Below are positions 31,787-41,377 of a DNA stretch of 64,000 nt, piece after piece; within the stretch, counting starts at the first letter, position 1; each line of letters begins with the position of its first letter. The notes under the pieces are model-generated. The model made no database searches. It had not been told where the DNA came from and was given only the letters and a program-made list of their open reading frames with translations. Position numbers and translations under genes: made by a program. The stretch spans positions 6,770,645-6,834,644 of the forward strand of contig NZ_AP018178.1 in NCBI RefSeq assembly GCF_002368195.1, given 5' to 3'. The stretch is from Calothrix sp. NIES-2100. GTDB taxonomy: Bacteria; Cyanobacteriota; Cyanobacteriia; Cyanobacteriales; Nostocaceae.

Positions 31787-32136
31787 CAAAATAGATAAAT
31801 ATCAAATAGATCTGCTGCTAAAGATAGATAAATATAAATGTTGTTAACTATTTGTCAACGTAAGTCCTGATGAAATAACATCAACAGCATCAAGTAATGG
31901 AGAGATTTGACCCTAGCCGATTACTGAATTTTAAAACAAAATTAATAAAACTCCATATATTAAAAAATAAGTATACTATTTAACGCATATTTTATTGTCA
32001 ATCTACCGTAAGTATCACTATAAAATCCTCCAATAGGGCATTGTATAAAGAGGTGTTTTTCTGCTTTTTATTAATTTAATGCCGCAGATCAATTGAGTAA
32101 TTTGTGTGAAGAAAAACATAATACACGGGGCACATC

Positions 32137-33060
32137 ATGCATATTCCTGATGGATTTGTTTCAGTACCAGTGGCAGGGGCTACGGGTTTAGCGAGTGCGG
32201 CAGCACTCTTTATTGCTTTGGGGCGATCGCAAGCAGCTTTTGGGATTCGTCGCGCTCCAGTACTGGGCTTAACTACAGCCTTTATTTTTGCTGCCCAGAT
32301 GATTAATTTCCCAGTAGCAGGGGGTACTAGTGGTCACTTGTTAGGGGGAACCTTAGCAGCAGTTGTTTTAGGTAGCCCTTGGGCAGGGACGTTGTGTATT
32401 GCTACGGTATTAATTATCCAAGCAGTGTTATTTGCCGATGGCGGAATTACAGCTTTAGGCGCAAATATTTTGAATATGGCAGTTGTGGGTGTTTGGGTTG
32501 GCTGGGGGTTAACTCAAACCTTGCAACGACTATTTGGCGGGTCGAGAGGTCGCTTACCCCTAGCGGCTGGTATTGCTGCGGGTGTAAGTGTAGTAGTAGC
32601 AGCAATAGTTTGTGCTATTGAGTTAGCTCTTTCGGGAACAGCACCAGTAGCAGTAGTTTTACCAGCAATGACTGGTACTCATATTCTGATTGGTGTTGGT
32701 GAAGGGCTAATTACTGGGAGTGTGCTAGTTTACCTCGCCAAGCAAAGACCAGATTTGTTACCAGGAGAACAACAGCAATTTCGCGGATGGTTAGTACCAG
32801 TTGTCAGTATTGTTTTAGTGGCGGGTGTACTATCACTTTTTGCCTCAGCCTGGCCTGATGGCTTGGAAAGAGTTGCCGAAAACTTAGGCTTTATCGATTT
32901 AGGCGACAAAGTGCGCGTTATTGTCCCAACGCCTTTAGCCGATTATGGCATTGAAGGTTTGGGAACAATCGGTACTAGTATTGCGGGGCTAGTGGGCGCT
33001 GCGGTTTGCTTTGCTGTCGCCTTTGGGATTGCTAAGGTAGTAAAACCGAATAATGCTTAA
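32137..33060 (+). CDS. cbiM: Co/Ni ECF transporter substrate-specific component CbiM fused to PDGLE (CbiN-like) domain
   Basis: 307 residues with about eight membrane helices. The N-terminal MHIPDGF is the CbiM/NikM signature; the terminal amine and His2 coordinate the metal with His67 (GTSGHLLGG). Residues 1-205 are CbiM. A PDGLE motif (240-244) and two helices form the C-terminal domain that replaces the separate CbiN/NikN subunit. The metal, Co(II) or Ni(II), cannot be told from sequence. It overlaps cbiQ by 8 bases, so the genes are translationally coupled. Confidence 0.92.
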   Translation: MHIPDGFVSVPVAGATGLASAAALFIALGRSQAAFGIRRAPVLGLTTAFIFAAQMINFPVAGGTSGHLLGGTLAAVVLGSPWAGTLCIATVLIIQAVLFADGGITALGANILNMAVVGVWVGWGLTQTLQRLFGGSRGRLPLAAGIAAGVSVVVAAIVCAIELALSGTAPVAVVLPAMTGTHILIGVGEGLITGSVLVYLAKQRPDLLPGEQQQFRGWLVPVVSIVLVAGVLSLFASAWPDGLERVAENLGFIDLGDKVRVIVPTPLADYGIEGLGTIGTSIAGLVGAAVCFAVAFGIAKVVKPNNA

Positions 33061-33709
33061 AATTTCCTTAACCTTACGCTTGCAACTTGCGCTCATAATT
33101 GTTATTGGGGCAGCTTTATTAAAGCATCATGCTTGGTACTACCTGGGTGCATATGGAGCGATCGCACTTTTATGGGCTTGGCTGTTACATGTGCGCATTC
33201 CCCAGCTAGGAAAATTACTTGGTACGGAATTAATCTTCCTATCGTTGCTGGCTTTACCCTTGGGATGGGAGCGAGCTAGTTTTTTGTTAGTGCGTTCTCT
33301 CATCTGTCTGATTGTGATGAATAGTTTTTTGTTAACCTTACCGCCCCATAGCTTCGGTATAGCGCTAAAAAGCTTACCTGTACCATTACCGTTAAAGGAA
33401 AATTTGCTCTTAGCTGGACAATACTTAGAAATTTTGCTGTCAGAAGTGACAAGAATGCAGCGCAGCGCCCAATTACGAGGTCTAAATGGTTCTGCTGGCT
33501 GGTTGCGCTACGCCAGTGCAGCAATGATCGGCGCTTTGTATCTCCGTAGCTTGGATAGGGCAGAGCGCGTTTATACCGCAATGGTAGTTCGTGGTTACAA
33601 CGGGCAATTACCAATAGACTCGACATTAAAACCAAAAGAGCGTGTTGCGGTAATAGCTACTTGTGCGATCGCTGCTTGTTTAACTATCGGCTCTTATCAG
33701 TTAAGTTAA
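33053..33709 (+). CDS. cbiQ: ECF transporter transmembrane component CbiQ
   Basis: 218 residues, about five membrane helices. The cytoplasmic coupling helix has RMQRSAQLRGLNGS (Ala-Arg-Gly-type motif), and a second such element is AMVVRGYNGQLP; these contact the ATPase. It transmits ATP-driven movement to CbiM. It overlaps the end of cbiM by 8 bases and is followed, after a tandem-repeat spacer of about 160 bases, by the ATPase gene. It is slightly short at the N-terminus compared with many CbiQ proteins. Confidence 0.9.
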   Translation: MLKISLTLRLQLALIIVIGAALLKHHAWYYLGAYGAIALLWAWLLHVRIPQLGKLLGTELIFLSLLALPLGWERASFLLVRSLICLIVMNSFLLTLPPHSFGIALKSLPVPLPLKENLLLAGQYLEILLSEVTRMQRSAQLRGLNGSAGWLRYASAAMIGALYLRSLDRAERVYTAMVVRGYNGQLPIDSTLKPKERVAVIATCAIAACLTIGSYQLS

Positions 33710-33871
33710 TTAGCCATTTGTCAAAAATCAAGAGTCCATAGTCAAGAGTCTAGAATTTGTTGACCATTGTCCATTGACTAATGACAAAGAACGACGCAAA
33801 AGCATCAATGGATAAATTTATTTGCGTAACACTGAAGTAAGAGCGCAGTTGTGAATTTTGAGTTGTGAATT

Positions 33872-34636
33872 TTGAAATCTTTAACATCTAATCCCCAATC
33901 TTCAATCCACCATCCCCACGCTGCTGTAGTGGAAGTGCAAAATCTGGTATATGCTTATACTAAGCAACAACCAGTATTACAGGACATTTCTTTTTCATTA
34001 AAAGCAGGCGATCGCGTGGCGTTGATGGGTGCGACTGGTTCTGGTAAAAGCACCTTGCTAGAGAATCTCATCGGCTTAAAACAACCACAGAGTGGGAAAA
34101 TTTGGATTAATGGCATTCCTGTAGAACATAAAACTCTGTCTCAAGTACGCCGTCAAATTGGCTTTAGCTTCCAAGATGCCAACGACCAGTTATTTATGCC
34201 GACTATCTTAGAAGATATTACCTTTGGCCCTCGCAATTATGGTGTACCTCCAGCATTAGCCATCGATCAAGCACGGCAATTGTTAGCTGATTTTGGACTG
34301 GAAGCCTACGCTAATCGTTCAGCTCATGAACTTTCTGGTGGACAAAGACGCTTAGTTGCTCTAGCAGCAATCTTAGCCCTAGAGCCTAGCATTTTGATTT
34401 TAGATGAGCCTACTAACGGTCTAGATCCCTCATGGCGGCGACATTTGGCGCAAGTGTTATTAAATTTGCCAGTGCAGGTGATGTTAATTGCTTCCCATGA
34501 CCTCAATTGGTTGAGTAAAGTAACTCAACGTGCGTTGGTACTTTCCGAGGGTCGCATTCCCATAGACAGAGACATCCACTCACTTTTACAAGATGGGGAG
34601 ACTTTAGAAAGGTTAGGTTTGCCAGTAGGTTGGTAG
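33872..34636 (+). CDS. cbiO: ECF transporter ATPase CbiO
   Basis: 254 residues. ABC ATPase motifs: Walker A GATGSGKST (about 54-62), Q-loop FSFQDANDQLFMPT, signature LSGGQRRL, Walker B ILILDEPTNGLD, and switch His in ASHDL. DANDQLF is typical for ECF-type CbiO. The start is uncertain: the TTG at 33872 lies in a small tandem repeat (TGTGAATTTTGA) and gives 20 extra residues, while GTG codons just before EVQNLVYAY are alternatives. No in-frame ATG precedes the Walker A region. It completes a cbiM-cbiQ-cbiO unit. Confidence 0.92.
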   Translation: MKSLTSNPQSSIHHPHAAVVEVQNLVYAYTKQQPVLQDISFSLKAGDRVALMGATGSGKSTLLENLIGLKQPQSGKIWINGIPVEHKTLSQVRRQIGFSFQDANDQLFMPTILEDITFGPRNYGVPPALAIDQARQLLADFGLEAYANRSAHELSGGQRRLVALAAILALEPSILILDEPTNGLDPSWRRHLAQVLLNLPVQVMLIASHDLNWLSKVTQRALVLSEGRIPIDRDIHSLLQDGETLERLGLPVGW

Positions 34637-34655
34637 AGAGGTAAAGGAGAGGGGG

Positions 34656-34702
34656 CAGCGCCTCTCTTCGAGACGCTCCGCGAACGGCTCCGCTCGGCGA
34701 CC
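34656..34702. repeat. 47-bp GC-rich dispersed repeat, second exact copy
   Basis: The exact reverse complement of 22568-22614, which is inside mobA. Here it is in non-coding DNA 20 bases after the cbiO stop. Confidence 0.9.
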
Positions 34703-34714
34703 GGGGCAGGGGCG

Positions 34715-34840
34715 CAGGGGGACAAGCAGGACAAGGGGGACAAGGAGGACAAGGTAAATAAATAAGAAATGCCCAATACCCTATGCCCAATGCCCCATGC
34801 CCCATGCCCCATGCCCTATGCCCCATGCCCTATGCCCCTA
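34715..34840. repeat. Tandem repeats GGACAAG and GCCCCAT types
   Basis: GGACAAGCAGGACAAGGGGG units give way to about ten copies of the heptamer CCCATGC/CCAATGC/CCTATGC. The second set is also found at 44516-44567 before recF. Confidence 0.85.
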
Positions 34841-34912
34841 TTTTTAAGTTAGGCACAAAAATTCCAGAATTATTAGATACTATGGTTGGAATTTTATTGC
34901 TGGTGGATCTTC

Positions 34913-35392
34913 ATGTCTGTTTCGCGTAAATATAACATTATTGCTCTGATGAACTTGAGTATCGCTTTATTGATTAGTGGTTGCAATGAAACTAAAGTCT
35001 CCCAGTGTCAGCGACTGATTCAAGCGGTGAATGAAGGAAATTCTCTAATTGACAAAAATAAAGGACAGCAGGTGATTACAAGCCTGCAACTGTCCAAGGA
35101 TTTAGAAGCCGTGACCAAATCCATAGAGAACCTAAATCTTCAAGATCCCAAATTAAAAGAATACCAAAGTCGGTTTGCTAAGAATTTCCAGAATCTGAGC
35201 CAGGCGATCGCTAAAGCCGCTAAAGCTCTGGGCGCAGCTAAAACAGCCGAAGCTTCGCCATCTGGCAGAGACAGACTGCAAAAGGCTAGAGCAGATATTG
35301 ACACTGCACTGACAACAGTCAGCAAAACCGCAGGGAAGGATTCCGATAAGTTAGTCAACGATCTCAATAAGTACTGTAAAGAACCCGAGTAA
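34913..35392 (+). CDS. Predicted lipoprotein, helical
   Basis: 159 residues from ATG 34913 (MSVSRKYNIIALMNLSIALL with lipobox ISGC). An in-frame ATG at 34886 would put a polar segment before the signal and is less likely. The mature part is helical with a Lys/Ala-rich segment (AIAKAAKALGAAKTAEAS) and two further cysteines (CQRLIQ and NKYCKEPE) that could form a disulphide. No recognised family. Stands alone between repeat-rich spacers. Confidence 0.7.
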   Translation: MSVSRKYNIIALMNLSIALLISGCNETKVSQCQRLIQAVNEGNSLIDKNKGQQVITSLQLSKDLEAVTKSIENLNLQDPKLKEYQSRFAKNFQNLSQAIAKAAKALGAAKTAEASPSGRDRLQKARADIDTALTTVSKTAGKDSDKLVNDLNKYCKEPE

Positions 35393-36001
35393 ATGCAAGC
35401 TAATGAACTTTTAGAGGATTAAGATTAACCAAAAGGATAAATAAAGATTTATTTAATTAAATTTGGTTAAATTAACGAATTTACGTGTTCAAGACTTGTT
35501 TTTTTAACTAGAATGTTATGTAATCAATCACACAGCGTGTGCAAGAACATACTTCTTCTCTATTTCCTAGCTTCTAGCCCCTATATTCAAGTAACTTTCC
35601 TCTAAGAATAGGGGTTAGGGGTGAGGAGTGAGGGGTGAGGTGAAAATACTGTTATTAAGTATTTTTACATAAAAATCAGCATTCTTTATTACTAAATAAT
35701 CTAATTTCTGGGTGACATATTTGCCGCCCAGAAATTTCTAGCTATACTAGTGAATTAGCCCGCTCTCTTAAAAAAGAGATATTAAGCATTTTCTCTAGAA
35801 CTTACCGTAACCGTTTAATTTTAGAGTGTATTACCTTCTGTGAACCTAAAAAGCTTGTCTATAGTCTAAGGAAATAGATTTTGTTCAAAAGTGACAAAAA
35901 TTGCAGTCTTAATTTTGACTATTTTTTTTCAGTCACGCAATAAAATTAACAACCAACATATAGTAAATCCAAATCAATCACACAATTGCGAGTCAGCATC
36001 T
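35393..36001. other. Intergenic region
   Basis: About 600 AT-rich bases. 35605-35642 has GGGTTAGGGGTGAGG-type tandem repeats. A GTG-led in-frame extension of the next gene from 35891 exists but looks non-coding. Nothing else recognised. Confidence 0.6.
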
Positions 36002-36661
36002 ATGAAAGCGGAATTGATTGAATTGAGTGCCAAATTGCTCCAAGTCTTACAAATTAATATAAGATGGATGACTTGGAATTTGTTTCTAGCTTTTATACCT
36101 TTAGTCTTAAGTGTATGGCTGTTTCGTAAAAAACGCGGCAGATCATGGGTTTGGTGGCTAGGATTCATAGTTTTTTATGCCTTTTTACCAAACGCACCTT
36201 ATTTGTTGACCGATGTCATACACCTAATAGATGATATCCGCACAATTCAATCAGTGTGGATTATTACCTTGGTGTTAATTCCCATTTATTTATTAGTAAT
36301 TCTGGCTGGCTTTCAAGCTTACGTAGTATCTTTAATCAATTTAGGGTACTATCTACACCGAATTGGTAAGAGCCAATGGATTTTTCGGGTTGAGTTGATT
36401 ACTCATGCTCTCTCTGCTGTGGGTATTTATTGGGGGCGGTTCTTGCGTTTTAATAGTTGGGATTTCATCACACAGCCAGATGCTGTGCTAACTAAAGGCG
36501 TAGAAGAACTTCTTGGTAAACAGCCTTTGGTAATTATTTTTACTACCTTTGTCGTCCTGACAGGTTTGTACGCGATTATGAAACGAGTAACTTTGGGATG
36601 GGTTCGGGAACCACAAACTGAAGTACCCATCAATTCACAACAAGCGAAAAATGGATCGTAG
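36002..36661 (+). CDS. DUF1361 membrane protein
   Basis: 219 residues from ATG 36002. About six membrane helices. The DUF1361 core is clear: WWLGFIVFYAFLPNAPYLLT, then DVIHLIDDIR, and ITHALSAVGIYWGRFLRFNS followed by WDFITQP. The family is found in Firmicutes and Cyanobacteria; function is unknown. The start has no good ribosome-binding site, so a GTG further up (35891) cannot be excluded, but its extra residues are polar and unlike the family. Followed by heptamer repeats. Confidence 0.88.
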   Translation: MKAELIELSAKLLQVLQINIRWMTWNLFLAFIPLVLSVWLFRKKRGRSWVWWLGFIVFYAFLPNAPYLLTDVIHLIDDIRTIQSVWIITLVLIPIYLLVILAGFQAYVVSLINLGYYLHRIGKSQWIFRVELITHALSAVGIYWGRFLRFNSWDFITQPDAVLTKGVEELLGKQPLVIIFTTFVVLTGLYAIMKRVTLGWVREPQTEVPINSQQAKNGS

Positions 36662-36672
36662 GGGGTAGAAGA

Positions 36673-36725
36673 GATTGTTGATTGTTGACTGTTGACTGTT
36701 GACTGTTGACGAATTGACAACTGAC
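36673..36725. repeat. Heptanucleotide tandem repeat (TGTTGAC)
   Basis: Six copies of the TGTTGAC/TTGATTG unit followed by TTGACAACTGACAAA. It is the complement of the arrays at 25667 and 27701. Confidence 0.85.
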
Positions 36726-36898
36726 AAATAACTAGTAAGTCCTGAGAAAGATGAAACTTCACCCTCCTTGACGTGAAATAAATCCAGATTGAATGTTTGT
36801 GGTTCTAAATGCCACATCGAGAAAATATTCCATCAGAACTTTGAATATTAGCGCTTTGATTCTGATGTTTCTGGTCACGTTGCTAGGAGGGATATTAT

Positions 36899-38071
36899 AT
36901 GCAAATAATTTCTAGAGAAGAAATCAAGCCACTGCTACAACAGCCAAAGGGCAATTGTGTTTCAATTTATATGCCAACCCACCCAGCTGGGCCAGAAGTG
37001 CGACAAGACCCAATTCGGTTTAAGAATTTAATTAAGGAAGCAGAAGCACACTTGATTGATGCAGGTCTGGAACCGCAAGCAGCAACCGCATTGTTGCAAC
37101 CAGCTATTAATCTTGATACCCAAGAATTTTGGGAGCAAATGGGAGAAATGGGACTGGCAATTTTTATTTCTGGTGATTTTTTCCGTTACTATACCCTGCC
37201 TCTGAATTTTCAAGAATTAGTTGTAGTTACAGATAGATTTCATATCAAGCCGCTGCTACCGATTTTAAATGGTAATGGGCGTTTCTACGTTTTGGCTTTG
37301 AGTCAACAAGATGTCAGGTTTTTTGAGGGAACACACTACACTATTAATGAGATAGAGGTAGAAAATCTGCCGAAAAGCCTAGAATCAGCTCTCAATCAAG
37401 ATGAAACTGCTAAAGAAGGTCAGTTCCGCATTGCTAGTTCTAAAGGAGGAACTGCTAATTCTTTTGTACAGCCCGGAGCGTTTCATGGACAGGGAAGTCC
37501 TGATAGAGATCAACATCAAGAACAAATCCGACAATTTTTTTACATTATTGATAAAGCATTGCATGAAAAACTTCGAGAGGAAACAGCACCTTTGGTACTC
37601 GCTGGGGTAGAGTATCTTCTACCTTTGTACAGACAGGCAAATACTTACCAGCATTTAATGGCAGAAGGTATCACTGGTAATCCAGAAATTCTCATAGCTC
37701 AAGATTTACATGACAAAGCTTGGCCGATTGTCGAGGCTGATTTTCAAAAGTCACAGCAAGAGTTTCTCGAGCGTTTCCAGCAATTATTTGCAGGTGATAC
37801 AGGTAAAGCTACTAATGACCTCAAACAAATCATCCCTGCTGCTTATTTCCAACGAATAGATTCATTGTTAGTTGCTGTTGGTCAACAGCAATGGGGTTTG
37901 TTTGATCCGAGTTCAGAAGCGGTTTATTTGCATGATGACAAGGAAACTGGTGATGAGGATTTGTTGGATTTGGCTGCAACCCATACCTTATTAAACGGTG
38001 GTACTGTTTACGCTGTGTCGCCAGAACAAATACCTTTCAGCACACCTGTTGCAGCGATTTTCCGATATTGA
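36899..38071 (+). CDS. baeRF-type (bacterial archaeo-eukaryotic release factor-like) protein
   Basis: 390 residues. AGGAGGG lies 7 bases before ATG 36899. It begins with an SIYMPTHPAGPEVRQDPIRF motif and a helix FKNLIKEAEAHL, followed by a central domain with FYVLALSQQDVRFFEG and a C-terminal ribosomal L7Ae-like part (LLDLAATHTLLNGGTVYAVS). This order is that of the baeRF family 3/7 proteins, related to eRF1, RNase E-independent rescue or ribosome hibernation factors have been proposed. Such proteins are often misnamed chemotaxis proteins. It lacks an obvious GGQ peptidyl-hydrolase motif. Monocistronic. Confidence 0.75.
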   Translation: MQIISREEIKPLLQQPKGNCVSIYMPTHPAGPEVRQDPIRFKNLIKEAEAHLIDAGLEPQAATALLQPAINLDTQEFWEQMGEMGLAIFISGDFFRYYTLPLNFQELVVVTDRFHIKPLLPILNGNGRFYVLALSQQDVRFFEGTHYTINEIEVENLPKSLESALNQDETAKEGQFRIASSKGGTANSFVQPGAFHGQGSPDRDQHQEQIRQFFYIIDKALHEKLREETAPLVLAGVEYLLPLYRQANTYQHLMAEGITGNPEILIAQDLHDKAWPIVEADFQKSQQEFLERFQQLFAGDTGKATNDLKQIIPAAYFQRIDSLLVAVGQQQWGLFDPSSEAVYLHDDKETGDEDLLDLAATHTLLNGGTVYAVSPEQIPFSTPVAAIFRY

Positions 38072-38122
38072 ATATTATGATGATGTTGTATAAAGTTAGA
38101 CTAAATATATACAACACTCATA

Positions 38123-38941
38123 ATGAATTCTATTCGTTGGTTCGGCAATAAATCTTTAATGGGTTTAGCCCTTGTAAGTGCTGTGGCTGTTTTGAGTCAA
38201 GCTGCTACAGCAGAAACAATCACGGGCAAATCGGGTAATGTACAGGCACAAATATCTTACGACAAACCAGAGGAATACCAATATAAAAATGTGCAATTGA
38301 AAATTACTCGCTCAGGTCAAACTGTTTTAGATCAGAAACTACCCCAAGAAAGTGAATATGACCGACCTATAGGGGAGTTGGACGCAAAAGAAAATCAGAT
38401 ACCAGTGCTAGATTTAGACGGTAATAAAGAACCGGAAGTAATTGCCGATTTTTTTACAGGGGGAGCGCACTGCTGTACTTATTCATTGATTTACCGTTAT
38501 GACAGTAATTCAAAGCAGTACAAGAAGATTCGTCATGAATGGGGTAATGGTGGCTACCGACTCAAAGATTTAGACAAGGATGGACTACCAGAGTTTGATA
38601 GTCGAGACGATCGCTTTGCTTATGCTTTCAGTTCCTATGCTGCTTCTGGTTACCCACTACAAATTTGGCAGTATCGGCAAGGTAAGATGGTCGATGTTAC
38701 CCGTCGCTATCCCAAGTTAATTGCTAGTAATGCTACAGAGCTATGGCAAACTTACACTGAATTACGCCAACAAGGCGACGACGGTAAAGGATTTTTAGCT
38801 GCGTATCTGGCAGATAAATATATGCTGGGTCAGGGACAAGATGGTTGGCAGCGAGTGCAGCAGGCTTATAAAAAAAGCGATCGCGCTCAATTCTTCGCGG
38901 AATTACGCAAGTTTTTACGTGAGGCGGGGTATATTAAATAG
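38123..38941 (+). CDS. Exported protein with calcium-loop-like aspartate motifs
   Basis: 272 residues with a Sec signal peptide (LMGLALVSAVAVLSQAATA, cleavage after AETA-like site around 30). Two Asp-rich loops, DLDGNKEPEVI and DLDKDGLPEFD, resemble the FG-GAP/EF-hand-like calcium loops seen in VCBS-type repeats. GGAHCCTYSLIYRY carries a vicinal Cys pair. The rest is beta-strand-rich then helical (WQRVQQAYKKSDRAQFFAEL). No named family; likely a periplasmic protein. It starts 51 bases after the baeRF gene and may be read through from it. Confidence 0.75.
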   Translation: MNSIRWFGNKSLMGLALVSAVAVLSQAATAETITGKSGNVQAQISYDKPEEYQYKNVQLKITRSGQTVLDQKLPQESEYDRPIGELDAKENQIPVLDLDGNKEPEVIADFFTGGAHCCTYSLIYRYDSNSKQYKKIRHEWGNGGYRLKDLDKDGLPEFDSRDDRFAYAFSSYAASGYPLQIWQYRQGKMVDVTRRYPKLIASNATELWQTYTELRQQGDDGKGFLAAYLADKYMLGQGQDGWQRVQQAYKKSDRAQFFAELRKFLREAGYIK

Positions 38942-38972
38942 TCAGTTGTCAGTTGTCAGTTGTCAGTTGTCC
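38941..38972. repeat. Heptanucleotide tandem repeat (GTCAGTT)
   Basis: Four copies of GTCAGTT just after the stop of the exported protein gene. Confidence 0.85.
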
Positions 38973-38995
38973 CCCTCCCCCCACACTCTCCCCTG

Positions 38996-41377
38996 CTAAC
39001 CGCCTTTCAACTGACGGCGTGCGGCTTCTAAAATCAGGCGTTGTTCAGCACGGGCGATCGCGTGATATGTTCGCTCTACTGCTTCTGGTTCAACGGAAAT
39101 TGCTGTAATACCCCATTGCACTAAGCGATCAATAATTTCTGGGTAAATTACTGGTGCTTGACCGCAAATTGCACAAGGAATTCCGGCATTTTTGGACATT
39201 TCGATCAGTTGAGCGATCGCACCCATGACTGCGGGGTGAAGTTCATTAAATCTTCTGGCTAGCTGTTCTTGCTCTCGATCTACTCCTAGCAGGAGTTGGG
39301 TGAGGTCATTTGTGCCGATGGAAATTCCCGCGACACCTGCTTTCACATATTCTGGGAGTAAAAACAGTACGCTGGGTACTTCTGCCATGATCCATAGTTG
39401 AAATTGCGGTATTTGGGTTAATCCTGCTTGCTCAACTTTTTGGCGACAAAGGGAAAATTCTTCGACACTGCGCACAAAGGGCAACAAGAGGTTGACATTG
39501 CTGTAACCTGCTTTCTGTACATTTGCTAAAGCAGCTAGTTCTAGCTCGAATACTGCGGGATTGAGTAAATAGCTAAAGATACCACGGTCACCTAAGACGG
39601 CTTGTGATGAAGATTGGTGTTGAGCAGGAAAAGATGGCAATTCATGCGATCGCCAATCCAAAGAGCGATATAAAACTGGTCGCGGTGCAAAGCCACAAGC
39701 AAATTGCATAATCTGCTCTGTCCATAGCTCTAATAATTCTGCCTGACGATTATCTGCTAACCAGCTATTGGGGTGTTGTCCCTCCAGTATGCCTAGCATC
39801 ATCAGTTCTGAGCGCAGTAATCCGACTCCATCAACAGGTAAACTTTGTACTTGCTCTATTAAGCTGGGTTGGCTGATATTTAATAGTAGCTGGGTAGCAA
39901 TTATTGCTTGGGGAGAAGTCCAGGAAAAACGAGGCTTTTGGGATTCCCACCCCTTGGAGTTGGGAGGCGATGAGGACTCTTCAAAAGAAGAGTGATTGAG
40001 TTCTCTGGGCACAGTACTTTCGGAAGTGATGTCTTCTCTCACACGAGACACTTCGCCGCGATCGCCATCTACGAGTAGTCTTTCACCTGGTTGAATTAGG
40101 GCTGTGACATCTGTAGCGCTTACTACTGCTGGAATCCCCAATTCTCTAGCTAGGATTGCTGCATGGCTGGTCAATCCTCCTTTTTCTGTAATAATACCTC
40201 CTACATTTTGCAATATTTGTAACCAGTCCGGTGTGATTGCCTTGGCAACTAAAATCACTCCCTGAGGTAGCTGTTCTGGTTTTGATTGCCCATTGCCAAT
40301 CACATAGGCATGAGCTGTAACGCGTCCTCTGGCTGCCCCTAGCCCCTTAATAATCTGTACGTTGGGAATTGCTGATTGGGGCGCACTAACTTGTGTGAGG
40401 TAAAGTTTAGGAATAGGATTAACTTGCGAAAGCGTCCATTCTAGGTAAAAATTGTTGCCTAGTTCACTCAAAAGTTGATTTCCTAAAACAATTACTTGTT
40501 GCAGGTATTCTTCTGGTAAAGCGTACTGTTTTTGTTTGGTTTCTTCTAGGAGGTAAGCAACTAAACAAGCATTATCTGATGTCAGTAATGACTGGGGTAA
40601 TGATTGTAAGTCATCTTTAGCGGCTGTATTGTCAACACGATAAGCAAGAATTTTACTTCCTAGCTGTTGCTCGATTAACTGCCCGGTTTCTGGTTGAATA
40701 TAGTAGACATCTGGTAGGACTTCACCATTGGCGATCGCTACTCCTAATCCCCATGTAGCGGTAATTTCCCAACCAGATGTGTTGGCATGAAATAAGCCAC
40801 TAGCAATGGCATTGCGAACTGGTTGTACTAAAACGGCAAAATTAACTTTTTGCAGGTCAGTTCCTGCTCGTTGCCAATATAGTAGACTTCTGGCACGAAA
40901 CAACTGACTCCAAGTGCGCTTTAATCCTATGGCGATCGCTTCGGAATTACAAGGGCAAAAGACTGACTCCAGTAACCCAGATATATTCCCTAGTGCCTTG
41001 GTAGTATTTGGCACCATCACCGTTGGTCGCAAAATCAAATGGTCAGTTTCCCATTCTCTTGCTGCTGTCAGCATTTTACTCACCCAAGGCGCTGGTACAG
41101 TGGCAGTAATAATTTCCTGACGCAAGCGACCGGCTACCTGCTGAAGTTGCCGCCAATTACTCACATCTAAATACAACGAAGAATGGGGTAAGTCAGCAAC
41201 TAATGATTCCGAACTGTTAAGAGTTTCTAAGAATTGTTGCAAAACTTCTGCCCCAACAACAAAACCAGGTATTACCGGGTAGCCACGCTGCATAATTCGG
41301 CTCAAGTAAAACGCTTTGTCACCTACCTTGGCGCGGTCTTGGAGTTTAATTTGGTCAAGCCAGTAGAGTTTTTCCAC
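38996..41377 (-). CDS. Phosphoenolpyruvate synthase/PPDK-like protein, divergent nucleotide-binding domain
   Basis: 793 residues. The C-terminal half has the PEP-utilising layout: phospho-histidine domain GGLTSHAAILARELG (His405) and a TIM barrel with VDGVGLLRSELM, SIGTNDLTQLLLGVDRE and the catalytic Cys in CAICGQAP near the end. PEP synthase makes PEP from pyruvate and ATP. The N-terminal ATP-grasp domain is unusual: the normal RSSATAEDLPxASFAGQ stretch reads LRPTVMVPNTTKALGNISG (116-134), losing key residues, though VGDKAFYLSRI and the WGLGVAIANGEVLPD strand remain. It may be a paralogue with altered nucleotide use rather than the house-keeping enzyme. Confidence 0.85.
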   Translation of the reverse strand: MEKLYWLDQIKLQDRAKVGDKAFYLSRIMQRGYPVIPGFVVGAEVLQQFLETLNSSESLVADLPHSSLYLDVSNWRQLQQVAGRLRQEIITATVPAPWVSKMLTAAREWETDHLILRPTVMVPNTTKALGNISGLLESVFCPCNSEAIAIGLKRTWSQLFRARSLLYWQRAGTDLQKVNFAVLVQPVRNAIASGLFHANTSGWEITATWGLGVAIANGEVLPDVYYIQPETGQLIEQQLGSKILAYRVDNTAAKDDLQSLPQSLLTSDNACLVAYLLEETKQKQYALPEEYLQQVIVLGNQLLSELGNNFYLEWTLSQVNPIPKLYLTQVSAPQSAIPNVQIIKGLGAARGRVTAHAYVIGNGQSKPEQLPQGVILVAKAITPDWLQILQNVGGIITEKGGLTSHAAILARELGIPAVVSATDVTALIQPGERLLVDGDRGEVSRVREDITSESTVPRELNHSSFEESSSPPNSKGWESQKPRFSWTSPQAIIATQLLLNISQPSLIEQVQSLPVDGVGLLRSELMMLGILEGQHPNSWLADNRQAELLELWTEQIMQFACGFAPRPVLYRSLDWRSHELPSFPAQHQSSSQAVLGDRGIFSYLLNPAVFELELAALANVQKAGYSNVNLLLPFVRSVEEFSLCRQKVEQAGLTQIPQFQLWIMAEVPSVLFLLPEYVKAGVAGISIGTNDLTQLLLGVDREQEQLARRFNELHPAVMGAIAQLIEMSKNAGIPCAICGQAPVIYPEIIDRLVQWGITAISVEPEAVERTYHAIARAEQRLILEAARRQLKGG

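Noticed and set aside
31560..32136. Cobalamin riboswitch upstream of cbiM
   Set aside because: The conserved GCCACTG-type B12 box was not found; only unassigned hairpins are present.
34503..34826. Minus-strand open frames over the tandem repeats after cbiO
   Set aside because: Products such as PCPPCPPCPACP come from heptamer and GC-rich repeats; no coding evidence.
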